Below, piece by piece: positions 43,419-52,490 of a DNA stretch of 64,000 nt. The stretch spans positions 1 to 64,000 of the forward strand of contig JADLHT010000003.1 in NCBI GenBank assembly GCA_020848695.1. Reading direction: 5' to 3'. This DNA is from Saprospiraceae bacterium (GTDB lineage: Bacteria; Bacteroidota; Bacteroidia; Chitinophagales; Saprospiraceae). A program made the position numbers and the translations under genes. Below the pieces are notes generated by a model. It made no database searches. It was not told where the DNA came from and saw only the letters and a list, made by a program, of their open reading frames with translations. Each line of letters opens with the position of its first letter. The first letter of the stretch is position 1.

Positions 43419-45281
43419 ATGAAAGGGATTAACTTATTTTTGCATCGAATGTTCGACAAGAGTTTTAAAATCTTATGTAGTATAGAATTAAATCCTTCAA
43501 ATAAACTTGGCATAGTTATTCTTTTTCTATTGTTGTGTCATGGAATTAATGCTCAGAGTGATTCAACTAAGAATAAAATTCTTGTTGTTCATGCAGAATT
43601 TTTAAATTTTGAAACCTTCAACAATCTTGAACATCAGTATCTGAGAACAGATGTCGTCATAAGACATAAAAATACATATCTGTTTTGTGATTCAGCGATC
43701 ATAGTTGGCCTTAAAGTGAGAGCGTTGGGTCATGTACGAATTGTGGAAACCGATAGTCTTCAAATTTTTGGAGATACATTGAATTATGACGGAAGTACGC
43801 TTAAAGCAGAATTAATTAATAATGTAAGCCTCATCCACCACGATAAGCAATTATTTACACAGAAGTTGAATTATGATTTAAAAAATAGAATTGCAAGCTA
43901 CGAAAGTAATGGAGTATTGATTAGTTCAGATACGAGAATGAAAAGTAAGAAGGGATTTTACTTCGCAAAAACGGAGAAATCTTATTTCAAAGATAGTGTA
44001 AATATTTTGCTCAATAATGGTATGAATGTGCAGACCGACACAATAGAAATGGATGCAAAGGCAAATAAAGTTTATTTTATTGCCCCTACGACCATTAAAA
44101 GAGATTCTTTACACATCTATTGTGAAAAAGGATTTTATGACATAACGGAACAAAAGACCTATTTAGATCAATATCCTATATATAGAAATAGAAATGAAAA
44201 AGCGGACGCAAGGATAATTATCAGTGATGAAAGAAAGAAAATTACTACACTGTTTGAAAATGCAAGAATATCCGATTCTGTTTCCTTGACGACTGGTGAT
44301 ACAATAATCGTTAATGACTCACTTCATACTATATCCATCTATGGTCATGGAATTTATCATGATAAAGAGAGAGAAATTCAAGGAGACAAAATTTTTTACA
44401 ATAGAAGAGATAAATCAATTCAGGTTGAAGGAAAGACTGAAGTCAGTGAAGGACCGCAAAAAATTAAAGCCGATAAGATTGATTATAAAGGGAATGATGA
44501 TATAGGTTATGCTTTTGGTAATGTCGTGATTAGAGATACTTTGTCCAGTTGGGAAATTCATTGTGATACCTCAAGTTATAATAAGAGAACTAAACAATTT
44601 TTTCCGATAGGGACACGAAAGTATATCGCTACGCCTTTTGACAATGATACCTTATATCTAAGTTCTCAAATTCTATATTCTCAACAGGTGATCGAAGGCG
44701 TAGATACCTTTCAAATCATGGTTGCCGATAAGAATGTAAGAATCTGGAGCAAGAAAGTTCGTGGACTATGTGACTCACTGTATTTTAATGGTAAAGATTC
44801 CGTATTCACCTTATTCTATAATCCGGTTCTCTGGTCAGACAGCACACAATTTACTGGAGATACTATCTTGCTTTATATGAAACATAAGATTTTGGATAGA
44901 ATTCATTTATTGCAGAAAGCTTTTATTCTTACAGAGTCGAGAAATTCTTTAATTGATCAGATTAAAGGGAGAAACATTTTTGCGTATTTTGTAGATAAGA
45001 AAATAAACTATGTCGACATTCTTGGTAATGCTGAGGCGATTTATTATGTAAGTGAGGAAGGTAAAGGCTACATTGGAATGAATTATATTAAATGCAGTAA
45101 GATGCAGATAGACTTCTTTGAAGATCAGAAGATTGATAAAATTCATTTTTATACAAAACCTGAAGGAAACATGATTCCTGTATATCAGGGTAAGGATAAA
45201 AGACTTGAAGGATTTAACCAAAGAACTCAAGAACAGCCTAAAAATTTCGAAGAACTATTTATAGCCATCTATGAGAATTAA
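43419..45281 (+). CDS. OstA/LptA-like outer-membrane assembly protein
   Basis: A 620-residue protein. The signal sequence lies after a longer N-terminus (LGIVILFLLLCHGINAQ), so the real start may be the Met at residue 11 or later. From about residue 55 it has the OstA-like_N repeats of short beta strands: ALGHVRIVETDSLQIFGDTLNYDG, GNVVIRDTLSSWEIHCDTSSYN, VEGKTEVSEGPQKIKADKIDY, each with D-x-x-x-Y-(D/N). This is the LptA/LptD-N jellyroll that carries LPS across the periplasm. Bacteroidota often have such extended forms. It overlaps the following BatE-like gene by 11 bp. lptB lies far away at 9.7 kb. Confidence 0.8.
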   Translation: MKGINLFLHRMFDKSFKILCSIELNPSNKLGIVILFLLLCHGINAQSDSTKNKILVVHAEFLNFETFNNLEHQYLRTDVVIRHKNTYLFCDSAIIVGLKVRALGHVRIVETDSLQIFGDTLNYDGSTLKAELINNVSLIHHDKQLFTQKLNYDLKNRIASYESNGVLISSDTRMKSKKGFYFAKTEKSYFKDSVNILLNNGMNVQTDTIEMDAKANKVYFIAPTTIKRDSLHIYCEKGFYDITEQKTYLDQYPIYRNRNEKADARIIISDERKKITTLFENARISDSVSLTTGDTIIVNDSLHTISIYGHGIYHDKEREIQGDKIFYNRRDKSIQVEGKTEVSEGPQKIKADKIDYKGNDDIGYAFGNVVIRDTLSSWEIHCDTSSYNKRTKQFFPIGTRKYIATPFDNDTLYLSSQILYSQQVIEGVDTFQIMVADKNVRIWSKKVRGLCDSLYFNGKDSVFTLFYNPVLWSDSTQFTGDTILLYMKHKILDRIHLLQKAFILTESRNSLIDQIKGRNIFAYFVDKKINYVDILGNAEAIYYVSEEGKGYIGMNYIKCSKMQIDFFEDQKIDKIHFYTKPEGNMIPVYQGKDKRLEGFNQRTQEQPKNFEELFIAIYEN

Positions 45282-45981
45282 GTTTGTTTTTGTATTTCTC
45301 ACTTTGGTTTATTGTTGTGGAAGTCAGTCCTTGGAAGAAGGAATCCTGAAGTACAAGGAAAATAATTTCTCATCAGCCATTGAGATCTGGATGGCGTGTT
45401 TAAAAAAGAATCCAAAAGATGATGCCGTTCTTTATAATATAGGAAATGCATATTATCAGTTAAAGAATTATCCGGAAGCTATTTATTATTTTCAACAAGT
45501 TCTTCGATATAATCCATCTCATGAAGATGCTATTCATAATTTGAAATTATCTCGATCGGCTGCCGGGCTAGATGATTTTGAGTTTAAAGGATGGAATTCA
45601 TATTCATTGCTGAAAATTTTTAAAGGCGGAATTGATCCGTTTTATACAATGCTGATTTACTCTATGCTTACCTCAGTTGGACTTTGGATTCTTGTCAGGA
45701 AGAAATGGAAGATATTAGCTGCTTTTTGTATTACACTGGGTATTTTATTTTTAAGCTCCACTATCATTCAGAAATTTATTTCTAAGCACTCAAGCGAATA
45801 TATCCTAATGCAGATATGTCCACTTAAGCGGTCCCCTGACGATATGAGTGAAAGCATTCAGGAACTAAAAGCTGGTGAGCAAATAAGAATTATTGATCAG
45901 ATAGAAGACTGGTCAAAAATTCAAAATTCAACGTTTGATGAAGGTTGGATAAATTGTACTGTGAGAAAAATTATGGATTAA
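45271..45981 (+). CDS. TPR membrane protein with SH3-like tail (BatE-like)
   Basis: A 236-residue protein: signal (VFVFLTLVYCCGSQS), two TPR units (about residues 20-95, YNIGNAYYQLKNYPEAIYYF), two membrane helices (about 120-165), and a C-terminal SH3-like domain (QELKAGEQIRIIDQIEDWSKI...EGWIN). This order is that of BatE in the Bacteroidota aerotolerance operon, but the Bat genes here lie 6 kb away and lack a BatE. It overlaps the OstA-like gene by 11 bp, so they are cotranscribed. Role in the Bat complex is inferred. Confidence 0.7.
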   Translation: MRIKFVFVFLTLVYCCGSQSLEEGILKYKENNFSSAIEIWMACLKKNPKDDAVLYNIGNAYYQLKNYPEAIYYFQQVLRYNPSHEDAIHNLKLSRSAAGLDDFEFKGWNSYSLLKIFKGGIDPFYTMLIYSMLTSVGLWILVRKKWKILAAFCITLGILFLSSTIIQKFISKHSSEYILMQICPLKRSPDDMSESIQELKAGEQIRIIDQIEDWSKIQNSTFDEGWINCTVRKIMD

Positions 45982-46071
45982 AAGAAAGAATACTTGAAAC
46001 CCAGTATTAAAATCTAATTTCAGTATATAAGTAGAATTTCAAACATTCTACCCTGGTGAGTTCAATGAGGT

Positions 46072-46332
46072 CTATTCTGCGTCAGGGACGATATGAACAT
46101 ATCTCCTGTCATTTACTGTACGTGTAAACTTAACAGTACCATCAATCAATGCAAATAGGGTCCAGTCTTTTCCAATACCAACATTTTTGCCGGCATGAAA
46201 CTTTGAACCTTTTTGTCTTACGAGTATGTTCCCTGCAATGGCTTCTTGACCACCGAATAGTTTTATTCCAAGTCGTTTACTATTACTATCACGACCATTA
46301 CTAGTACTACCTTCTCCTTTTTTATGAGCCAT
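46072..46332 (-). CDS. rpmA: 50S ribosomal protein L27
   Basis: An 86-residue ribosomal protein that reaches the peptidyl transferase centre. Motifs: [28 protein letters not shown] and IRQKG-like [23 protein letters not shown]. Full length. It follows rplU by 11 bp on the same strand. Confidence 0.97.
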   Translation of the reverse strand: MAHKKGEGSTSNGRDSNSKRLGIKLFGGQEAIAGNILVRQKGSKFHAGKNVGIGKDWTLFALIDGTVKFTRTVNDRRYVHIVPDAE

Positions 46333-46343
46333 TATTATAAATC

Positions 46344-46652
46344 TTAAGCGTTAATTGAATCAATTGAAATTTGAGTAAACGACTGTCTATGACCATTCTT
46401 TTTTTCAAGTCCTTTTCGTCTTTTCTTTTTATATACGATAACTTTGTCTCCTTTAGCATGTCCCAATACGGTTGCGCTAATACTTACTCCTTCAAGCTTT
46501 GGAGTGCCAATTTGAATTGATCCGTTTTCAACCAATAGTACATCGTCAAAAGTAACTTTGTCTCCTTCTTTGTTATCAAGATGATGAACATATACCTTCT
46601 GTCCAGACTTTACCTTGAATTGCTGACCTTGTATATTAACTATAGCTATCAT
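46344..46652 (-). CDS. rplU: 50S ribosomal protein L21
   Basis: A 102-residue protein that binds 23S rRNA. Motifs: [19 protein letters not shown], the [12 protein letters not shown] stretch, and the basic C-terminal [21 protein letters not shown], all conserved in L21. The start is the ATG at 46652, with a TAnnTTTG box (46674-46681) just upstream. First gene of the rplU-rpmA operon. Confidence 0.97.
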   Translation of the reverse strand: MIAIVNIQGQQFKVKSGQKVYVHHLDNKEGDKVTFDDVLLVENGSIQIGTPKLEGVSISATVLGHAKGDKVIVYKKKRRKGLEKKNGHRQSFTQISIDSINA

Positions 46653-46673
46653 ATTTTTCCTTTATAAGGGCTG

Positions 46674-46681
46674 CAAAGGTA
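46674..46681 (-). promoter_or_regulatory. Promoter -7 box of the rplU-rpmA operon
   Basis: The + strand reads CAAAGGTA, i.e. TACCTTTG on the minus strand, 21 bp before the rplU ATG. A TTGG is found 21 bp further upstream, in the place of the -33 element. Confidence 0.55.
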
Positions 46682-46825
46682 GCTCTAAATCTTAAATTTT
46701 GACCAAGCTTTTATCTAAAATTTTAGAAATCAGGAAATTAGATAAAAATTTGCAATTCGTTATAAACTTAGATTTATCGAATTAGATTAACTACAACTAA
46801 ATCAAATATATACACATATTATTAA

Positions 46826-48034
46826 TTACAATATATCATGCAATATTATTTCCCGTTTTACTTTTTTACCATTTCTTTTTAAACTTAAGCGGACAGACTC
46901 CCGTTTTTTACTGCTTAACATGCCTTGAATTTTCTGTAGATTATAAAATTCACTTGAAATTCCGTTGATGCCTGAGATAATATCTCCCACGTGAATTCCT
47001 GCCTGGTCTCCCGGAGAACCCGGTATTAGATGAGCAACAATATATTGATCCAGATTGTAGCCTCCTGCTATGATACTCAGACCACTACGATCATAACGAT
47101 TGTGATCTTTTCCTTTGATTCTTTTTAAATAAATGAGCTCATCGATATAATTGAATATAATTGAGTAATGATCCAAGATCTGATTCCCAATAATTCCTTG
47201 TTTGTATTTTTTTTCTTGGAGATAATATGTAGAGGAAACTTTTTGAAAATTACTTACTACGTCTTCATACTTAGTTTTACAAAAGCTAAGATATTTAGAT
47301 CTAGAAATATAGCCTTCAACAACTCCACCAATTCCGGACCCTATTTTCCCGGGAATAAACTTATCCGGAATCTGAAGAGAAGCTTGTTCATCTTTATAGA
47401 TCAGGACCGCTAATCCTGCGCCTGTATCCAACAGAAAGTTCATATGATACACACTGTCTGTGTTACTTAGAGATAAATCTGAATAGACATAGGGTTTGTC
47501 TTTATGTACATTTATTTTACATACCTGATATTTGGAGAGCTTCTTTTCAGACAACTTCGAATTATATATATTTATTCTTAATCGTTGATAGTCAATTTCG
47601 AAAACTTTATTTTTTAAGAATTTTGCACTGAGTATGCCATCGACTCTTTCTCCTATGACCTCACTTAGGTGGGTATTCGATTCCTTCAGCACAATAAATT
47701 GAAATTTCTCCTTAAGCTTGTCTTCAATATTTATATTCAGTGAATCTGTAAGAATGGCTTCAACTTCTCTACTTAAGTCTGATCCAAGTACTTTAATATC
47801 TCTAAGATAAGAATCAAGAATCAAATCCGTATGAGATCTGTTAAAAAGCAAATTGTATTCTGCGCCTGTATCAAAAATTAGTTTTAATGGTAAGATTCCT
47901 TCAAGTTTGACCTCTAATATGATGAAAGATTGCACATATCTAAAGGGCAAACGGATCACTTGACTATAAGCGTTTAATGAGAACACAGACATTACAATTA
48001 ATAAAAAAATAGTCTTATAGAATCTTAGTCTCAT
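46826..48034 (-). CDS. Secreted aspartyl protease (retropepsin-like) with PDZ domain
   Basis: A 402-residue protein with a signal peptide (IFLLIVMSVFSLNAYS). Two retropepsin-type lobes each carry a DTGA motif: FDTGAEYNLLF (near residue 56) and LLDTGAGLAVLI (near 203), i.e. a covalent duplicate rather than a homodimer. A C-terminal PDZ domain (about 310-400) contains AHLIPGSPGDQAGIHVGDIISGINGI. Such proteins are common in Bacteroidota envelopes. Substrate unknown. It forms a possible operon with the next upstream gene. Confidence 0.83.
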   Translation of the reverse strand: MRLRFYKTIFLLIVMSVFSLNAYSQVIRLPFRYVQSFIILEVKLEGILPLKLIFDTGAEYNLLFNRSHTDLILDSYLRDIKVLGSDLSREVEAILTDSLNINIEDKLKEKFQFIVLKESNTHLSEVIGERVDGILSAKFLKNKVFEIDYQRLRINIYNSKLSEKKLSKYQVCKINVHKDKPYVYSDLSLSNTDSVYHMNFLLDTGAGLAVLIYKDEQASLQIPDKFIPGKIGSGIGGVVEGYISRSKYLSFCKTKYEDVVSNFQKVSSTYYLQEKKYKQGIIGNQILDHYSIIFNYIDELIYLKRIKGKDHNRYDRSGLSIIAGGYNLDQYIVAHLIPGSPGDQAGIHVGDIISGINGISSEFYNLQKIQGMLSSKKRESVRLSLKRNGKKVKREIILHDIL

Positions 48035-48069
48035 GAAGATTTTTGTGCGAACTTCTTATATAAAAAACA

Positions 48070-48573
48070 TTAGTTTAATAATTTTTTTAGGCTTAATCGA
48101 ATCAAAATAATCCCCGAAATAAGTATAATCAAAACATAATAAAATGGCATATACGTAAAAACGTAGATATGAGTTCTATCCAATATCCACATCATTGCCA
48201 GTAATGTTCCGATTATAATCATTAATCCGCTTAATTTGTCAAATCCTGGAATTTCATCAAAACTACAGAATCTTCTTATAATAATCAGAGTTGCGATCAT
48301 TGAAAGTATTGGAAGAAATCGTAATAAAAGTTCTGTGTTCATAATGCTTCCTCTTTCCCAAATAAAGAAATAAATATTAAGTGTTATTGCAAATAATCCG
48401 GGGATGGCGGATGCATAAATTAAGAAAGCAAATAAAACATTCCATGGTTGTTGATAACTGTTGGGTTCGCTTACCCAACCAATGATTAAGCTGAGGATTG
48501 GAATGCCTGTAAAAAAATATAACGCATATTGCGGTTGATTCTGTACAAGGTCAAATAACTGTTGTAAGGTCAT
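48070..48573 (-). CDS. Integral membrane protein of unknown function
   Basis: A 167-residue protein with about four to five helices (near residues 16-34, 43-70, 82-97, 113-130 and 137-158), among them a GWVSEPNSYQQPWNVLFAFLIYASAIPGLFA segment. I recognise a small Bacteroidota membrane family without known role. It begins 8 bp downstream of the E2 gene stop and is probably cotranscribed with it. Confidence 0.6.
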   Translation of the reverse strand: MTLQQLFDLVQNQPQYALYFFTGIPILSLIIGWVSEPNSYQQPWNVLFAFLIYASAIPGLFAITLNIYFFIWERGSIMNTELLLRFLPILSMIATLIIIRRFCSFDEIPGFDKLSGLMIIIGTLLAMMWILDRTHIYVFTYMPFYYVLIILISGIILIRLSLKKLLN

Positions 48574-48581
48574 ACGTTTAT

Positions 48582-49691
48582 TTAGTCGAGTAGTAATCTT
48601 AATGGTTCTTCAAGCAACTCTTTTACTCTGACTAAAAAAGTTACTGAAGTGCTACCATCAATAATACGATGGTCATAACTAAGAGCTAGATACATCATTG
48701 GGCGTATTTCAATTTTTCCTTCAATGGCGATTGGCCTATCTTTAATTGCATGCATTCCTAGAATTGCTGATTGTGGTTGATTAATGATCGGTGTACTCAT
48801 CAATGAGCCAAAAACTCCCCCATTAGTAATAGTAAAGGTGCCACCTGACATTTCCTGAATACTCAATTTTCCAGATCGTGCTTTTTCAGCTAAAACTTTT
48901 AATTGAAGTTCTATCTCATGCAATTTCAAGTTCTGAATATTTTTTATTGGTGGGACAACCAATCCATTCGGTGTGGAGATGGCAAATGAGATATCAACAT
49001 AGTCGTGGTATATGATTTCTTCATCATCTATAAATGCATTGACATCGGGCCACTCCATTAAAGCGATACTGCAAGCTTTGGCAAACAATGACATAAAACC
49101 CAATTTAACACCATACTTTTCCAAATAGGCATCGTTGTGATTTTTTCTTAAGAGTTGAATAGCCGACATGTCCATCTCATTGAATGTTGTTAGCATGGCA
49201 GTTTCATTCTTGGCGGCTACCAATCTTTTGGAAATCGTCCTGCGCATACGAGACATTTTTTCCTTTCTGTCTCCCCGGCTTTCATCTATATATAGTCTTT
49301 CTAAATTTACTTGTTTAGTTGTATATATTTCTTTTTTTTCAATTTGATCCTCTTTGTCAGTAATAGGAATTTTATTGACGGTTAAACTTGATCCATTTTC
49401 TTTCTCAAGAGTTGGTTCACTTATTGGTGTAATAGGTGTTTCTATTTTTGCAGAAGAAGTATCAATTTGAGCAACTACAGTTCCAACTATTAAATCATCT
49501 TTCTCTTTTGCAAAAAGACTTATTTTTCCTGCTGCTTCTGAAGGAAGCTCAAAAGTTGCTTTATCCGATTCAAATTCGCAAAGTATTTGATCCAGTTTGA
49601 CAATATCTCCTTCTTTAACCAGCCATCTGGCTAGAGTTACCTCTGTTACAGATTCACCAATTGAGGGAACTTTAATTTCAACTAAACTCAT
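48582..49691 (-). CDS. 2-oxoacid dehydrogenase E2 (dihydrolipoamide acyltransferase), short form
   Basis: It moves acyl groups from E1 to CoA on a lipoyl arm. N-terminal lipoyl domain (residues 1-75) with the lipoylation lysine in [12 protein letters not shown]-terminal catalytic domain (about 145-369) with [20 protein letters not shown] and the active-site HRIIDG. Between them lies a charged linker of about 65 residues in which the usual E3/E1-binding peripheral domain cannot be seen. That makes the protein about 40 residues shorter than the typical ~410-residue succinyltransferase. The [23 protein letters not shown] start resembles 2-oxoglutarate dehydrogenase E2 (SucB) most. No E1 or E3 gene is nearby. 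Confidence 0.85.
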   Translation of the reverse strand: MSLVEIKVPSIGESVTEVTLARWLVKEGDIVKLDQILCEFESDKATFELPSEAAGKISLFAKEKDDLIVGTVVAQIDTSSAKIETPITPISEPTLEKENGSSLTVNKIPITDKEDQIEKKEIYTTKQVNLERLYIDESRGDRKEKMSRMRRTISKRLVAAKNETAMLTTFNEMDMSAIQLLRKNHNDAYLEKYGVKLGFMSLFAKACSIALMEWPDVNAFIDDEEIIYHDYVDISFAISTPNGLVVPPIKNIQNLKLHEIELQLKVLAEKARSGKLSIQEMSGGTFTITNGGVFGSLMSTPIINQPQSAILGMHAIKDRPIAIEGKIEIRPMMYLALSYDHRIIDGSTSVTFLVRVKELLEEPLRLLLD

Positions 49692-49792
49692 ATAAAATTA
49701 AATTCAAATATAGCTTGGTTTTTCAATATGCTTGCAATGTATAACAGCTATATTTTTAATTGGTTTTTATTGTGATAAATTCACAGGAAAGT

Positions 49793-49800
49793 TACATTTG
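49793..49800 (+). promoter_or_regulatory. Promoter -7 box of the GHMP kinase gene
   Basis: TACATTTG (TAnnTTTG), with a TTG about 21 bp upstream (49769-49771), ends 8 bp before the ATG at 49809. Confidence 0.5.
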
Positions 49801-49808
49801 TATATAAT

Positions 49809-50642
49809 ATGATAGAGCACAGCGTTCGATATCCTTCTAAAATCCTTTTGATTGGAGAGTATTCAATTCTGTCTGGTGGTTCTGGGCTGAGCATTCCTTG
49901 CGATAGATTTTATGCCAAATGGATGAATTCTGATGAGATCGATCCAAGGCTTGAATCCTATTACCAGTTTCTGAATTCTGATTCCGGTATTAAAGAAATA
50001 TTAGACCTTAACAACTTTAAGAAGGATATTTCAAATTTTTTGAAATTGGATTCCAATATTCAAAGTGGATATGGTTTGGGTAGTAGTGGTTCATTGGTTG
50101 CGTCAGTATATGACCGCTATGCCTATCGAAAAGAAGATAACCTCGATGTATTAAAAAGGGTATTTTCAAAGATGGAATCATTTTTTCATGGTAAAAGTTC
50201 CGGACTAGATCCTTTGGTAAGTTATTTAAACAAACCAATACTGACCGATACAAATAATATTGTGGGTTTAGCTTCTGAAATTTCATTAAGTCACAAGCTG
50301 TATAGGATTAGTTTGGTTGATTCATTTAAGACGAGGAATACGCAACAATGTATTGAGATTTTTAATGATCTTATGAAGGATAAGGATATTGAAAGTAAAT
50401 TTAAGTTAAATGTTGCTTTGAATAATTCCAGGGCCATTGAGGCAATCATAAGTCAGAATATGAATCAATTTATCGAAAGCTGGAAGAAAATTAGCCAATC
50501 TTCTTATGAAATATTATATCCGTTGATCCCCAACTCAATACTTGAGATCTGGTTGCAAGGTCTCCAATCCGAAAAATACTATTTAAAATTTTGTGGTGCC
50601 GGAGGTGGAGGATATTTTTTGAAATTAGAATTAATACATTAG
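49809..50642 (+). CDS. GHMP-family kinase (GYDIA type, mevalonate-kinase-like)
   Basis: A 277-residue GHMP superfamily kinase. N-terminal PSKILLIGEYSILSGGSGLSIP fits the substrate loop. The phosphate-binding loop reads SGYGLGSSGSLVAS (PxGLGSS pattern). A C-terminal CGAGGGGYFLKLE forms motif 3. The family is found in Bacteroidota as the GYDIA type and probably phosphorylates mevalonate or phosphomevalonate. With mvaA-fni 7 kb away it fits the mevalonate pathway. Single gene with its own promoter box. Confidence 0.82.
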   Translation: MIEHSVRYPSKILLIGEYSILSGGSGLSIPCDRFYAKWMNSDEIDPRLESYYQFLNSDSGIKEILDLNNFKKDISNFLKLDSNIQSGYGLGSSGSLVASVYDRYAYRKEDNLDVLKRVFSKMESFFHGKSSGLDPLVSYLNKPILTDTNNIVGLASEISLSHKLYRISLVDSFKTRNTQQCIEIFNDLMKDKDIESKFKLNVALNNSRAIEAIISQNMNQFIESWKKISQSSYEILYPLIPNSILEIWLQGLQSEKYYLKFCGAGGGGYFLKLELIH

Positions 50643-50718
50643 GAGCCAAATATTTTCATTTCATTACATTTATTTTAGATCTGTGCTGATCTAATCCTGG
50701 GGTGATTGCTCTAAATTA

Positions 50719-51396
50719 TTACATAAATGTTTCTTTATAGAACTTTTCATAAATTTTACGATAAGATTTTTGAATTTTTTTAGCGAAGTAGTTTGCATTC
50801 CTCGCGTGCGCTGTTTTAGAATAAAATATATTATTTTTCCATGTTGAAAAATTGTTTAGACGAATAATGGATGGAAAAGGATTTGGAACAATGTTTTCAT
50901 TCTTATCATAAAGAATATAGGCATCTAAAGATTGATTCTTTGTTTTACTAAATTTTAATACATAGTATGGCCTGTTTCCAAATTTTCTTGTGAAACCTTT
51001 TCTTAAATCATTATTCAAAAACCGTCCACCAATAAAATTTGATTTGACCAACTCCAAATAATCATGATCATAAAAAAAGTATACTTTTGAAAATTGATAA
51101 TGCTGTTCAATAGCTTTGATAAAATTCATATTAAAACTATCGCGGTCTGATATTATTTCCTGTATTAATTTGGTAACTTTTAATTTATACTTTTCATCTC
51201 CTTTGCTGAGTTCCTCATTTAAAGCATCAAGTCTATTTTTTTCTGATTTTAACATAATTAATAAATCTCCCTTGACAAGTTCTCCGGCTGCGATATATGC
51301 TGTTGAAACCAATCCGGTGTCTTGACCAATTAGCTTAAAGTTTAAAAAGATGTTAAAAACGATAAAACTAAGTACTTTTAAATAAAAGCAATTCAT
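50719..51396 (-). CDS. Secreted protein of unknown function
   Basis: A 225-residue protein with a signal peptide (VLSFIVFNIFLNFKLIGQ). After it comes a charged, helical part (KSEKNRLDALNEELSKGDEKYKLKVTKLIQEI) and a mixed domain with HYQFSKVYFFYDHDY and a basic C-terminus (IQKSYRKIYEKFYKE). I do not recognise a family. It lies divergently from the Bat operon and convergent to the GHMP kinase gene. No evident operon partner. Confidence 0.5.
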   Translation of the reverse strand: MNCFYLKVLSFIVFNIFLNFKLIGQDTGLVSTAYIAAGELVKGDLLIMLKSEKNRLDALNEELSKGDEKYKLKVTKLIQEIISDRDSFNMNFIKAIEQHYQFSKVYFFYDHDYLELVKSNFIGGRFLNNDLRKGFTRKFGNRPYYVLKFSKTKNQSLDAYILYDKNENIVPNPFPSIIRLNNFSTWKNNIFYSKTAHARNANYFAKKIQKSYRKIYEKFYKETFM

Positions 51397-51481
51397 TACT
51401 TTGCGTTTAAATTACTATTTAACGTTTGATGAAACATAATATTCCAATTTTGGTTACAATTTAGTTATAAATTTTTATTAC

Positions 51482-52480
51482 ATGTCACAATATATTGATA
51501 TTGAAACGCTTAATCAGCAGATTGCGTTGGAAAGCGGATTTGCAAAAATATTAATGGAAAAGCACGCTTCTGTAATCGTTGGCCAGAAGCAAATGATGAA
51601 TAGATTATTGATCGGGTTGCTATGTCGTGGACATATTTTATTGGAAGGTATGCCAGGTTTAGCCAAGACATTAGCAATTAAAACGCTTGCTTCATCAATT
51701 AATGCAAGTTTCAATAGAATTCAGTTTACACCGGACCTGTTGCCAGCAGATATTCTCGGTACAAATATTTTTAATCCTTCTACTTTGGATTTTAGTATTC
51801 GAAAGGGCCCCATATTTGCAAATTTTATACTTGCAGATGAAATCAATCGTGCTCCTGCTAAAGTTCAATCTGCATTGTTGGAATCCATGCAAGAAAGGCA
51901 GGTTACCATTGGAAAGGAAACTTTTAAATTGGAAGAACCATTTCTGGTTTTAGCAACACAAAATCCAATCGAGCAAGAAGGAACGTATCCTTTGCCTGAA
52001 GCACAGGTTGATAGATTTATGATGAAAGTAGTTGTGCAATATCCTAACATGGAAGAAGAGAGAGAAATATTGAGAAGAAACTTGGATGGAACAATTCATC
52101 AACCTGTTCAAGCAATTGTGAATACAGAAGATATCCTAAAAGCAAGAAGTTCAATTGAGAAAATTTATATGGATGCAAGGATTGAAAACTATATTCTCAA
52201 TCTTGTATTTGCTACCCGAAAGCCCGCTGAGTATAAATTAATAGAACTTAGTCCTTTGATTAATTATGGCGCTTCACCCCGTGCAAGTATCTTTTTAGCG
52301 CAAGCTGCCAAAGCGTCTGCATTTTTAAATCAACGGGGATTTGTGATACCGGATGATATTCAAAATGTTGCTAAGGATGTGTTAAGACATCGCATAGGAA
52401 TAACTTATGAGGCGGAAGCAGAAAATATAGATCAAGATCAAATTATATCTTCTATTCTATCAAAAGTTGTAGTTCCATAA
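51482..52480 (+). CDS. MoxR-family AAA+ ATPase
   Basis: A 332-residue AAA+ protein heading the Bat operon. Walker A EGMPGLAKT (near residue 57), Walker B ILADEINRAPAK, sensor 1 LATQNPIEQEGTYPLPEAQVDRF, and the C-terminal lid with SPRASIFL. MoxR ATPases act as chaperones that insert cofactors or metal into VWA-domain partners; here these are the DUF58 and BatA/BatB proteins downstream. The gene precedes the DUF3298-like gene by 10 bp. Confidence 0.95.
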   Translation: MSQYIDIETLNQQIALESGFAKILMEKHASVIVGQKQMMNRLLIGLLCRGHILLEGMPGLAKTLAIKTLASSINASFNRIQFTPDLLPADILGTNIFNPSTLDFSIRKGPIFANFILADEINRAPAKVQSALLESMQERQVTIGKETFKLEEPFLVLATQNPIEQEGTYPLPEAQVDRFMMKVVVQYPNMEEEREILRRNLDGTIHQPVQAIVNTEDILKARSSIEKIYMDARIENYILNLVFATRKPAEYKLIELSPLINYGASPRASIFLAQAAKASAFLNQRGFVIPDDIQNVAKDVLRHRIGITYEAEAENIDQDQIISSILSKVVVP

Positions 52481-52490
52481 TAATAACTAG

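Noticed and set aside
46031-46051. Inverted repeat gtagaat/attctac between the BatE-like gene and rpmA as a terminator
   Set aside because: The 7-bp stem is AT-rich, with no T run on either side. It could be one of the many chance palindromes in AT-rich DNA.
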